Positions 46,367 through 55,482 of a DNA stretch of 58,142 nucleotides are shown here, piece by piece. Origin of the DNA: Pseudomonadota bacterium (GTDB taxonomy: Bacteria > Pseudomonadota > Gammaproteobacteria > Eutrophobiales > Eutrophobiaceae). The notes beneath the pieces are model-generated. The model was given only the letters and a program-made list of their open reading frames with translations. It made no database searches and was not told where the DNA came from. Positions within the stretch are counted from its first letter, which is position 1, and each line of letters begins with the position of its first letter. The stretch is taken from NCBI GenBank assembly GCA_022574295.1, contig JACZSJ010000004.1, positions 1 to 58,142 on the forward strand, in the 5' to 3' direction. Position numbers and translations under genes: made by a program.

Positions 46367-46464
46367 TTTAGAGAATCAAAGTCTAAAGTAAAAATGGAGG
46401 CCTGACGAGCAACAAATTAATACCTCCGGTAATATTTGTGATTAGTAATTAGTAACTGGTGATT

Positions 46465-46737
46465 ATTCGAGGATCAATTGGTATTGTTTCTCAAATGAGG
46501 AGGGCGGCAGTATCAATTGGAGCAAATATAGCTGAGGGTGCTGCCAGGTAATCAAGAAAAGAATTTATGTATTTTTTGTCTATTTCACAAGGCTCTGCTA
46601 GTGAACTTGATACATTGATTGAAATTTCAAAAGAGGTGGATATTATCAATATTATGAACCTTGAAAAACTTCAGGAAGATATCTCAAAAATATCAAAAAT
46701 GCTGAGTGGATTACTCAGAAGTCTTAAACAAAAATAA
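46465..46737 (+). pseudogene. Four-helix-bundle (23S rRNA intervening-sequence type) protein, decayed
   Basis: One frame reads RGSIGIVSQMRRAAVSIGANIAEGAAR, then a TAA at 46549-46551, then SRKEFMYFLSISQGSASELDTLIEISKEV...LEKLQEDISKISKMLSGLLRSLKQK and a stop at 46735. This matches the conserved core and C terminus of the small four-helix-bundle proteins often coded inside 23S rRNA intervening sequences or lying alone. The N-terminal part is absent and a stop codon interrupts the core, so it is a remnant. No rRNA gene is nearby. Confidence 0.85.
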
Positions 46738-46742
46738 ATTAT

Positions 46743-46908
46743 TTAAGGAAACTCTGATTAAGTATCTTAATCGTCATGCTGGTGAATACCAGCATCCAGT
46801 AAACAATTGTTTTGACTGGATTCTGGCCGGAGCCTGTGCTGGTATGTCGTAAGCCAGTACCAGAATGACGACTAAATGAATTTTGCAACTTGTTCAGACC
46901 TTCCTTAA
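46743..46908. mobile_element. MITE-like element, 166 bp, with TTAAGGAA...TCTGA ends, containing a REP pair
   Basis: Left end TTAAGGAAACTCTGATTAAG (46743) and right end ACTTGTTCAGACCTTCCTTA (46888) are inverted repeats, 17 of 21 positions identical. Between them is an inverted pair of REP-like arms (CGTCATGCTGG...CCAGCATCCAGT at 46772-46800; TGGATTCTGG and CCAGTACCAGAATGACG at 46816-46870). No coding sequence. The left end is nearly identical to the sequence at 58044, which marks a third copy of these ends. Parent transposon not identified. Confidence 0.75.
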
Positions 46909-46949
46909 TATTTTTTTACAGCTTTTACGCGGTGTTAAAGATATTCTGA

Positions 46950-47936
<987 letters not shown>

Positions 47937-47947
47937 CAGACTACACC

Positions 47948-50347
47948 ATGAAGATAAGCGAACAATGGTTACGTGAATGGGTAAATCCTGATATTGATAC
48001 TCAGCAGTTAGCCGAACAGTTGACCATGGCTGGTTTGGAGGTTGAAGAGATTGTCTCTGCATCTCCTGGCTTTTCAGGTGTCGTCACGGCCAGAGTAGAT
48101 GCCGTTGAAAAGCACCCTGATGTAGACAAATTAAAGGTATGCCATGTGAATACAGGATCGGGACAAAACCTGGTCATTGTTTGTGGTGCGGACAATGTGC
48201 GTGTTGGACTTTATGTTGCCCTGGCAGCAGTTGGTGCTGTATTACCGGGGAATATCACGATAAAAGCCAGTGACCTAAAAGGCATTACCTCTGAAGGCAT
48301 GCTGTGTTCCGCACGGGAATTGGGTCTGGCAGAAGAATCTGAGGGCTTGATGGAGTTACCCAACGATCTGGGTCTGGGCGAAGATCTGCAGGAAATTCTT
48401 TCATTAGATGACCAGATCATTGATCTATCAATAACACCGAACCGTGGCGATTGCTTGAGTATCTCCGGTGTTGCACGTGAATTGTCCGTTATCAATGATT
48501 GTGAAATTAAGGCAAATCTCACAGAGGCTGTGGGACAAAAGAATCAACAAACGAGCAAACAGGTAAACAATCAGACCAGGGACGTGGTTGTAGATGAACC
48601 TGTTGCTTGTCCAAGGTATGTTGGGCAAGTTATCGAAGAGGTAGATGTTTCTGGCTTATCCCCGCTCTGGTTAACTGAAAAATTGCGTCGTTGTGGGTTG
48701 CGAAATATTAACCCTGTTGTCGATATTATCAATTTTGTCATGCTTGAACTTGGTCAGCCTATGCATGCATTTGATAATGATAAATTACAGGGTGCCATTT
48801 GCATTAGATATGCAAAACCTGGTGAAAAACTCAAATTACTGGATGGTCAGGAATGTACCCTGTCCACGGAAACATTGACCATAGCAGATGACAGGGGTGT
48901 ATTGGCAATGGCGGGCATTATGGGTGGCCAACAGACTGCTGTCACTGAAGAGTCAGCAAATATTTTTCTGGAAAGTGCCTTCTTTTCACCCCGTACAATC
49001 CTAGGTAAGGCAAGACAATATGGTCTGCATACAGATTCCTCTCATCGATTCGAGCGTGGCGTTGATTTTGAAATTCAGAAAAAGGCCATCGAAAGGGCAG
49101 GACAGTTAATCGTTGATATTTGTGGAGGCAAGCCCGGTCCGATCGTCGAGAAGGTATCAGAGGATGATTTACCAGAATTGAAGCAAGTCAAATTACGACG
49201 TGGTCAGGTTGAGCGATTGCTGGGGATTACTTTTGCAGACGAAGATATTGAGAGGATTCTGTCCAGTTTGGGGCTGCAGCTCGAATCAGATGAAGATGGA
49301 TGGTTAGTCACGGCACCTTCGTTTCGGTTTGATATTGAAATTGAAGCGGATTTAATTGAAGAAATAGCCCGCATATATGGCTATAACAACATCAAAACAC
49401 AATTACCATTGACTCATCTACAGCTCAACAAAGACAATGAATTGCATAGTCACACAAAGAAAATGCGTCAATTATTGGTCAATCGGGGCTTTCAGGAGGT
49501 CATTACCTACAGTTTTGTGGATGCCGAAATGCAGGAACTCTTGAACCCAGGTGTCAGTGCATTGCCGCTGGCGAACCCCATTGCATCTGAATTATCCGTG
49601 ATGAGAACCAATTTGTTGCCCGGATTGCTGGGTGCATTACGCTTTAACCAGAAGAGACAACAGCAAAGAATTCGATTGTTTGAAACTGGCTTAATATTCC
49701 AAAATGATAATAATCTAAGTCAAATACCAGCATTTGCAGGGGTGATTACTGGAAATATCAATAAAAATCATTGGGATATAAAAGATAGGTCATGTGATTT
49801 ATTTGATTTAAAGAAGGATGTTGAAGCACTTTTTGAGCTGAATGGTGATGAAATCGGTGTGAGTTTTAGCCAGGTTGAGCACTCCGCTCTGCATCCAGGC
49901 CAGTCAGCAAAAATAATCTATGAAAATCAACAGGTTGGTTTCATTGGTGCCTTGCATCCCTCGATTCAAAAGGGATTGGGGCTAAGGAAAGAAGTATTTG
50001 TCTTTGAATTAGAACTTAGAAGCATTTCGAGGCAGATAGCGGCAAAATATAAGAAGATATCGAAATATCCATGGATACGTCGTGATCTTTCAATCACCGT
50101 TGCTGAAGAGATTACTATCGCTGAAATTATGACTTTAATCGGCAAAACAGCGTCTGATGTGCTATATAACCTAGAGTTGTTTGATGTATATCGCGGGGAA
50201 GCTATTGATTTAGGGAAAAAAAGTCTCGCTTTAGGCTTGACCTTTCAGCGAACTTCTAGCACTCTTACCGACGATGAGGTAGAGTCAGCGGTGGGGAGAA
50301 TTCTGGAAAACCTCCGTAAGGAATTTGGAGCATTACTGAGAGAATAA
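47948..50347 (+). CDS. pheT: Phenylalanyl-tRNA synthetase beta subunit
   Basis: A 799-residue subunit of the (alpha-beta)2 enzyme: an N-terminal tRNA-binding OB domain (about 40-150, [24 protein letters not shown]), B3/B4 editing domain (about 210-390, with [15 protein letters not shown]), B5 domain and class II-like core ([23 protein letters not shown]-like), and the C-terminal FDX-ACB anticodon-binding domain ([13 protein letters not shown]). The usual length. It is 5 bp before ihfA. Confidence 0.97.
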   Translation: MKISEQWLREWVNPDIDTQQLAEQLTMAGLEVEEIVSASPGFSGVVTARVDAVEKHPDVDKLKVCHVNTGSGQNLVIVCGADNVRVGLYVALAAVGAVLPGNITIKASDLKGITSEGMLCSARELGLAEESEGLMELPNDLGLGEDLQEILSLDDQIIDLSITPNRGDCLSISGVARELSVINDCEIKANLTEAVGQKNQQTSKQVNNQTRDVVVDEPVACPRYVGQVIEEVDVSGLSPLWLTEKLRRCGLRNINPVVDIINFVMLELGQPMHAFDNDKLQGAICIRYAKPGEKLKLLDGQECTLSTETLTIADDRGVLAMAGIMGGQQTAVTEESANIFLESAFFSPRTILGKARQYGLHTDSSHRFERGVDFEIQKKAIERAGQLIVDICGGKPGPIVEKVSEDDLPELKQVKLRRGQVERLLGITFADEDIERILSSLGLQLESDEDGWLVTAPSFRFDIEIEADLIEEIARIYGYNNIKTQLPLTHLQLNKDNELHSHTKKMRQLLVNRGFQEVITYSFVDAEMQELLNPGVSALPLANPIASELSVMRTNLLPGLLGALRFNQKRQQQRIRLFETGLIFQNDNNLSQIPAFAGVITGNINKNHWDIKDRSCDLFDLKKDVEALFELNGDEIGVSFSQVEHSALHPGQSAKIIYENQQVGFIGALHPSIQKGLGLRKEVFVFELELRSISRQIAAKYKKISKYPWIRRDLSITVAEEITIAEIMTLIGKTASDVLYNLELFDVYRGEAIDLGKKSLALGLTFQRTSSTLTDDEVESAVGRILENLRKEFGALLRE

Positions 50348-50352
50348 AAAGA

Positions 50353-50655
50353 ATGGCACTGACGAAAGCGGATATGGCAGAGCGTCTTTATGACGAGCTG
50401 GGCCTGAACAAGCGGGAAGCGAAGGAACTGGTCGAAATGTTTTTCGAAGAGGTTCGGGGTGCGCTTGAATCGGGAAACCAGGTCAAACTTTCAGGCTTTG
50501 GAAATTTCGATTTACGACAAAAAAATCAACGTCCGGGACGAAATCCAAAAACGGGAGAAGAAATCCCTATTAGTGCACGTCGAGTCGTTACCTTTCGTCC
50601 AGGACAAAAACTTAAATCACGGGTAGAGGCATATGCTGGAAGCGTCCAACAATAG
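50353..50655 (+). CDS. ihfA: Integration host factor alpha subunit
   Basis: A 100-residue HU-family DNA-bending protein starting [31 protein letters not shown], with the beta-arm [34 protein letters not shown]. It pairs with IhfB and would serve, among others, sigma-54-dependent promoters such as those used by the GlrR-type regulator encoded 3 kb downstream. Position after pheT is standard. Confidence 0.97.
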   Translation: MALTKADMAERLYDELGLNKREAKELVEMFFEEVRGALESGNQVKLSGFGNFDLRQKNQRPGRNPKTGEEIPISARRVVTFRPGQKLKSRVEAYAGSVQQ

Positions 50656-50989
50656 AGAATTACCTGTAATTCCGGGAAAACGCTATTTCACCATCGGTGA
50701 AGTGAGCGAATTATGTATAGTAAAACCACATGTATTGAGGTATTGGGAGCAGGAATTTCCTCAGTTGAAGCCTCTGAAAAGACGTGGAAACAGACGTTAT
50801 TACCAAAGACATGATGTCATTCTCATCAGGCAAATCAGAAGTTTGTTGTATGAGCAAGGTTTTACCATTGGCGGTGCACGTCGGAGGTTGTCAGGTGATG
50901 ATGCCAAAGATGATTCTAATCAAAGCCAGCAAATTGTAAGACAGCTTCGCATAGAGCTGGAAGAAGTGTTGGATCTGCTTAGAAGATAG
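50633..50989 (+). CDS. Short MerR family regulator
   Basis: A 118-residue protein with the MerR DNA-binding region ([69 protein letters not shown]) and a short helical C terminus; no effector-binding cysteine pattern. Its ATG lies 23 bp inside ihfA, so it is co-transcribed. MerR proteins of this short type sit next to ihfA in most gammaproteobacteria, with unknown target. Confidence 0.93.
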   Translation: MLEASNNRELPVIPGKRYFTIGEVSELCIVKPHVLRYWEQEFPQLKPLKRRGNRRYYQRHDVILIRQIRSLLYEQGFTIGGARRRLSGDDAKDDSNQSQQIVRQLRIELEEVLDLLRR

Positions 50990-51102
50990 CTCTTTAAAAC
51001 TTTCTTTTTGAATAGATAATAAACTACCAGTCTTTCAACTTCACACCATTCTGATCCATACTATTCCAGTTCTACATTTTGGTTTACAGGTGATTTTTAC
51101 AT

Positions 51103-51179
<77 letters not shown>

Positions 51180-51380
51180 GATCGACCAGATAATTGTCAA
51201 TTGCTTTTGTCACCCGTTAATTCCAATCAACACCGAAAGATAATTCTTTGTTTGCTGGATAACTATACCCAAGGAGTTTGGATATTTGACGCACGGTCAT
51301 CCAGTATTCCGTTAGAAGATAATTACTCCTCACCCCGTCTTACATCAGTTAGAATGTACCCAAAAGACAAAGGATAATGA

Positions 51381-51869
51381 ATGAAGTACAAGGCAATATT
51401 TATATATTGTTCTCTCCTTGTTTTGTTTTCCTGTGCTGAGGAGGTTGATCCCAGGATCGCTTTTGAAAAGGGGGATTACGCAAAAGCGTTTCCAATCTGG
51501 AAGATCAGGGCTGAACAGGATGACCATGAAGCACAAAATTTTCTTGGTATACAGTATCTGCTTGGATTAGGCGTAAAACGGAATTATGGTTTGGCAAAGA
51601 AATGGTATGAAAAAGCTGCCAAAAACGGTCATCCTGATGCACAGAGAAATTTGGGAGTTATGTATGAATCAGGGCATGGTATGGCTAGAGACTTCGAGAA
51701 TGCGTATATATGGCTTTATGCTGCGCATAGACAGGGACATCCACGGGCAGCGGCCACATTACAATCATTGGTTACAAAGCTTTCCCCAAATAATAAAATC
51801 ATCCTGAGAAAAAAAGCGAGAGAATATATCGTGGAAGACGTACTAGGATCGGATGCAGGTGATTTTTGA
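51381..51869 (+). CDS. Sel1-repeat lipoprotein
   Basis: A 162-residue lipoprotein. The signal peptide ends in a lipobox (VLFSC, Cys18). Three Sel1-like repeats follow: AQNFLGIQYLLGLGVKRNYGLAKKWYEKAAKNGHP, DAQRNLGVMYESGHGMARDFENAYIWLYAAHRQGHP and a shorter one. Such proteins bind other proteins in the envelope; no partner can be named. The ATG at 51381 follows GGATAATGA, with AAGGA nearby. It ends 27 bp before glmS. Confidence 0.85.
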   Translation: MKYKAIFIYCSLLVLFSCAEEVDPRIAFEKGDYAKAFPIWKIRAEQDDHEAQNFLGIQYLLGLGVKRNYGLAKKWYEKAAKNGHPDAQRNLGVMYESGHGMARDFENAYIWLYAAHRQGHPRAAATLQSLVTKLSPNNKIILRKKAREYIVEDVLGSDAGDF

Positions 51870-51896
51870 ACTTATTGATCGACTTGAGGTAACAGT

Positions 51897-53729
51897 ATGT
51901 GTGGAATAGTTGGTGCAGTTGCGCAAAGGAACATAACACCCATTCTGCTTGAAGGATTAAAACGTCTGGAATACAGGGGTTATGATTCTGCTGGAATCGC
52001 AGTGCTGGATAAAAGTGCCAAACTCCAGAGAGTCAGGGTCGCAGGAAAGATTAAAGATCTTGAACAGGCAATCAATGCAACCCAATTATTGGGCCAGACA
52101 GGAATTGCCCACACACGTTGGGCAACGCATGGGAAACCAACAGTTGAGAATGCCCATCCTCATATTTGTCGTGATCAGATTGCATTAGTCCATAATGGCA
52201 TCATCGAAAACCACGCAAGACTTAGAGAGCAACAAAAGAATCTTGGATACGAATTCACCTCAGATACTGATAGTGAAGTCGTCGTCAATCAAATTCACCA
52301 TTATCTGGAACAAGGTGAAGACCTGCTTTCCGCAGTGGTGAAAACAACGACCATACTTGAAGGTGCCTATGCGCTGGGCGTAATTAATCGTGGTGATCCT
52401 GATCGTATCATTGCGACTCGAAGCGGCAGTCCTTTGGTGATAGGGGTTGGCATTGGGGAGCATTTCATTGCGTCCGATGTATTTGCCTTATTGCCTGTTA
52501 CGCAACAATTTATCTTCCTTGAGGAAGGGGACATTGCAGACATCAGGCGAGATAGTCTTACCATTTACGACAAGAACCAGAATGAGGTTCAGCGGCCGGT
52601 CAAACTGTCTGAATTAGGTCCAGACGTTGCTGATAAGGCAGGTTTTCGCCATTATATGCTGAAAGAAATATTTGAACAGCCAACAGCCATCATTGATACC
52701 CTGGAAGGGAGGTTGGATAAAGGCCTGATCGTTGAAGATGCGTTTGGTCATGCAGCGAGTAATATCTTCGACACAGTAGACGCCATTCAAATAGTTGCCT
52801 GTGGAACCAGTTATCATGCCGGTCTGGTTGCAAAATACTGGGCGGAAGATCTTGCAAATGTTCCATGCCAGGTAGAAGTCGCCAGTGAGTTTCGATACAG
52901 GGACATCTTCGTGCCGAAAAATACATTATTTGTGACAATTTCACAATCTGGAGAAACGGCCGATACATTAGCTGCCTTGAAAAAGGCGAAAGAATCTGGA
53001 TTCGTGAGCACTTTGACCATATGTAATGTCGCAGAAAGTTCGATGACGCGTGAATCAGAATTGGTCTTTTTGACAAGGGCCGGTGCAGAAATTGGAGTCG
53101 CTTCAACCAAAGCATTTACGACACAGTTAGTTTCCCTGCTTTTATTGATTCTGACTATCGCAAGACGGCACGGGTCGGATTCTGTCACTGAAAAAGAGAT
53201 TGTTTCACAACTTGAAAGTTTGCCTGGAAAAATAAACTCAGTACTTGAACTGAATGAACAGATCAGGGATTTGGCAAATCATTTCGCCAGTAAAAATCAT
53301 GCGCTTTATTTAGGAAGAGGTACGATGTTACCAGTCGCAATGGAAGGTGCACTTAAACTAAAAGAAATATCCTATATTCATGCGGAAGCATATCCTGCAG
53401 GTGAATTGAAACATGGTCCTTTGGCACTTGTGGATAATGAAATGCCAGTCATCGCTGTGGCACCCAACAACACGCTTTTGGAGAAACTGAAATCAAATTT
53501 GCACGAAGTCAGAGCCAGGGGCGGAAAACTTTATGTCGTTACTGATACAAGTGCTGAGATTGATTCAGATGTTGATATTGAGTTACTTAAAATATCTCCG
53601 GTTAGCGAGTATATGTCACCCATTGTCTACACGGTGCCCTTACAATTGCTGGCCTATCATATTGCAGTGTTGAAAGGGGCCGATGTCGATCAGCCCAGGA
53701 ACCTGGCTAAATCCGTTACAGTGGAGTAA
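51897..53729 (+). CDS. glmS: Glutamine-fructose-6-phosphate aminotransferase (isomerizing)
   Basis: A 610-residue enzyme producing glucosamine 6-phosphate, the entry to cell-wall and LPS amino sugars. The N-terminal glutaminase has its nucleophile Cys2 (MCGIVGAV, Cys1 after Met removal) with HTRWATHG and the SDTDSEV loop; the C-terminal half has two sugar isomerase (SIS) domains (CGTSYHAG, SQSGETADT, YPAGELKHGPLALVD) and ends LAKSVTVE. Length is the usual. glmU is not next to it. No glmS ribozyme was expected or seen in the short gap upstream. The next gene is a GlrR-type regulator. Confidence 0.97.
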   Translation: MCGIVGAVAQRNITPILLEGLKRLEYRGYDSAGIAVLDKSAKLQRVRVAGKIKDLEQAINATQLLGQTGIAHTRWATHGKPTVENAHPHICRDQIALVHNGIIENHARLREQQKNLGYEFTSDTDSEVVVNQIHHYLEQGEDLLSAVVKTTTILEGAYALGVINRGDPDRIIATRSGSPLVIGVGIGEHFIASDVFALLPVTQQFIFLEEGDIADIRRDSLTIYDKNQNEVQRPVKLSELGPDVADKAGFRHYMLKEIFEQPTAIIDTLEGRLDKGLIVEDAFGHAASNIFDTVDAIQIVACGTSYHAGLVAKYWAEDLANVPCQVEVASEFRYRDIFVPKNTLFVTISQSGETADTLAALKKAKESGFVSTLTICNVAESSMTRESELVFLTRAGAEIGVASTKAFTTQLVSLLLLILTIARRHGSDSVTEKEIVSQLESLPGKINSVLELNEQIRDLANHFASKNHALYLGRGTMLPVAMEGALKLKEISYIHAEAYPAGELKHGPLALVDNEMPVIAVAPNNTLLEKLKSNLHEVRARGGKLYVVTDTSAEIDSDVDIELLKISPVSEYMSPIVYTVPLQLLAYHIAVLKGADVDQPRNLAKSVTVE

Positions 53730-53779
53730 CAATAGTTATCATTTTTTATATGTCTAGAATTGCGTTCGGTGCGAACTAA

Positions 53780-55114
53780 ATGAACAAGCAATATCGTCTA
53801 TTGGTCGTTGATGATGAACAGGATGTTCTTTCCTTACTTGAAACCCTGTTAAAAAAAGATGGACATGAAGTGGAAACAGCAACGTCAGGTGAAGAAGCAC
53901 TCGCCAAAATGGAGGAGAATATTCCGGACCTGGTGATTACCGATTTGTATATGGATGGCATGAACGGGATGCAGCTCATGGAGAGTATACATAGTAAAAC
54001 ACCTTTGCTTCCGGTCATCATATTAAGTGGGCAAGCCCAAATCAGGGATGCAGTTAAAGCTACACACATGGGTAGTACCGCTTTTCTTACCAAGCCCATC
54101 GATAAAGATAAACTCTCTGAGCAAGTCAGGTATACATTGAATGTATCCGCTAATGGCAGAAAAGATAGTGAGTTTGCAGAAGGCATCATCTATAAAAGCA
54201 ATATCATGGCGGAGTTGGTTGATCTGTCTATGGCGGTTGCGGCAACCAATGTGACTGTGTTCATCAGTGGTGAAACAGGCACAGGTAAAGAAATATTTGC
54301 CAGGGCTATTCATAAAGGCAGTGAGCGTAGTGGGGCCCCATTTATTGGCATCAATTGCGGGGCCATTCCTGAGCAGTTACTCGAATCAGAATTGTTTGGA
54401 CATGAGAAAGGGGCTTTTACGGGTGCTGCAACAAGACACGAGGGGTTATTTCGAGCGGCTAACGGAGGAACATTATTTCTGGATGAAATCGGTGATATGC
54501 CATTATCCTTGCAAGTAAAGTTATTAAGAGTACTACAGGACATGGAAGTACGTCCTGTCGGTTCAACAAAAACTTATTCTATCGATGTACGAATTATTTC
54601 AGCATCACACAGAGATTTGGATGAAATGGTCAACTCGGGTGAATTTAGATCAGACCTTTACTACCGTTTGAAGGTTGTTCCATTGGAAATGCCAAAACTC
54701 TCAGAACGATGCGAGGATATTCCATTATTGGCTGATCACTTTTTAGAGGAACACGCCCAGGCAAATAATAAAAAAAAGAAACACCTATCACCTGAATCTC
54801 TGGATTATTTAATGGCAGCTAAGTGGCCCGGTAACATCAGACAATTAAATAATGTCATTGAATTATGCGCAACCTTGAGTAAGACAAAGACAATCGCCTT
54901 AAGCCTGATTAGAATGGGATGTCAGGACAGGTCAAAGCAGATGAAAACTCTGAAACAGGCCAAACTGGAGTTTGAAAAAAATTATTTGATTGGTATATTG
55001 AAAATATCTAGTGGCCATGTTGCTAATGCTGCAAAAATTGCAGGAAGGAATCGTACCGAATTCTATAAATTATTAAATCTACACAATATTGAGCCGGCCA
55101 AATTTCGTAGTTAA
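53780..55114 (+). CDS. glrR: Sigma-54-dependent response regulator, GlrR-type
   Basis: A 444-residue NtrC-family activator: receiver domain with phosphoacceptor Asp55 (LVITDLYMDGMNGMQLM), AAA+ domain with Walker A GETGTGKE (164-171), GAFTGA loop (211-216), Walker B TLFLDE (231-236), and a Fis-type helix-turn-helix near the C terminus (AAKIAGRNRTEFYKLLNLHNI). Wording and length resemble E. coli GlrR closely (GRNRTEFYKLL, TKPIDKDKL, ELFGHEKGAFTGA). GlrR drives sigma-54 transcription of GlmY, the small RNA raising GlmS synthesis. Here the gene lies 50 bp after glmS. GlrK is not next to it; HPt and hybrid kinase genes follow. Confidence 0.9.
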   Translation: MNKQYRLLVVDDEQDVLSLLETLLKKDGHEVETATSGEEALAKMEENIPDLVITDLYMDGMNGMQLMESIHSKTPLLPVIILSGQAQIRDAVKATHMGSTAFLTKPIDKDKLSEQVRYTLNVSANGRKDSEFAEGIIYKSNIMAELVDLSMAVAATNVTVFISGETGTGKEIFARAIHKGSERSGAPFIGINCGAIPEQLLESELFGHEKGAFTGAATRHEGLFRAANGGTLFLDEIGDMPLSLQVKLLRVLQDMEVRPVGSTKTYSIDVRIISASHRDLDEMVNSGEFRSDLYYRLKVVPLEMPKLSERCEDIPLLADHFLEEHAQANNKKKKHLSPESLDYLMAAKWPGNIRQLNNVIELCATLSKTKTIALSLIRMGCQDRSKQMKTLKQAKLEFEKNYLIGILKISSGHVANAAKIAGRNRTEFYKLLNLHNIEPAKFRS

Positions 55115-55160
55115 GAGTAAAACATAAAATTTCATATTGACATATTAAGGGTATTCTGAA

Positions 55161-55472
55161 ATGAGTGGAGAAAAAATAGTTGTTCATGTAGATATTGATC
55201 TTGAAGATCTTATCCCCGGATTTCTGGACAATCGTCAGAAAGATATACAAAAACTTGAGAGTGCATTACAAGAAAATGATTTTGAGACTTTAAGGTCAAT
55301 CGGTCACAACCTCAAAGGCGTGGGTGGTGGTTATGGGTTCTCTGATATTACTGAGATGGGTGCAGAAATTGAGGTGGGTGCCAGGGCAAATGACCTGGAG
55401 AGCATTAGCGAGAATATCAAAAAATTGTCACATTACCTTTCTAAACTAGAAATTATATATGAAGAAGGGTAG
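55161..55472 (+). CDS. HPt phosphotransfer domain protein
   Basis: A 103-residue helical protein with the HPt signature around His49 (SIGHNLKGVGGGYGF), expected to carry phosphate between a hybrid kinase and a response regulator. The N terminus (KIVVHVDIDLEDLIPGFLDNRQKDIQKL) is longer than usual for a free HPt. It lies 46 bp after glrR and 10 bp before the hybrid kinase gene, so the three form a probable phosphorelay operon. Confidence 0.92.
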   Translation: MSGEKIVVHVDIDLEDLIPGFLDNRQKDIQKLESALQENDFETLRSIGHNLKGVGGGYGFSDITEMGAEIEVGARANDLESISENIKKLSHYLSKLEIIYEEG

Positions 55473-55482
55473 GCATTAAACA

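Noticed and set aside
51870-51896. glmS ribozyme or other leader
   Set aside because: Only 27 bp separate the lipoprotein stop and glmS, too short for a ribozyme.
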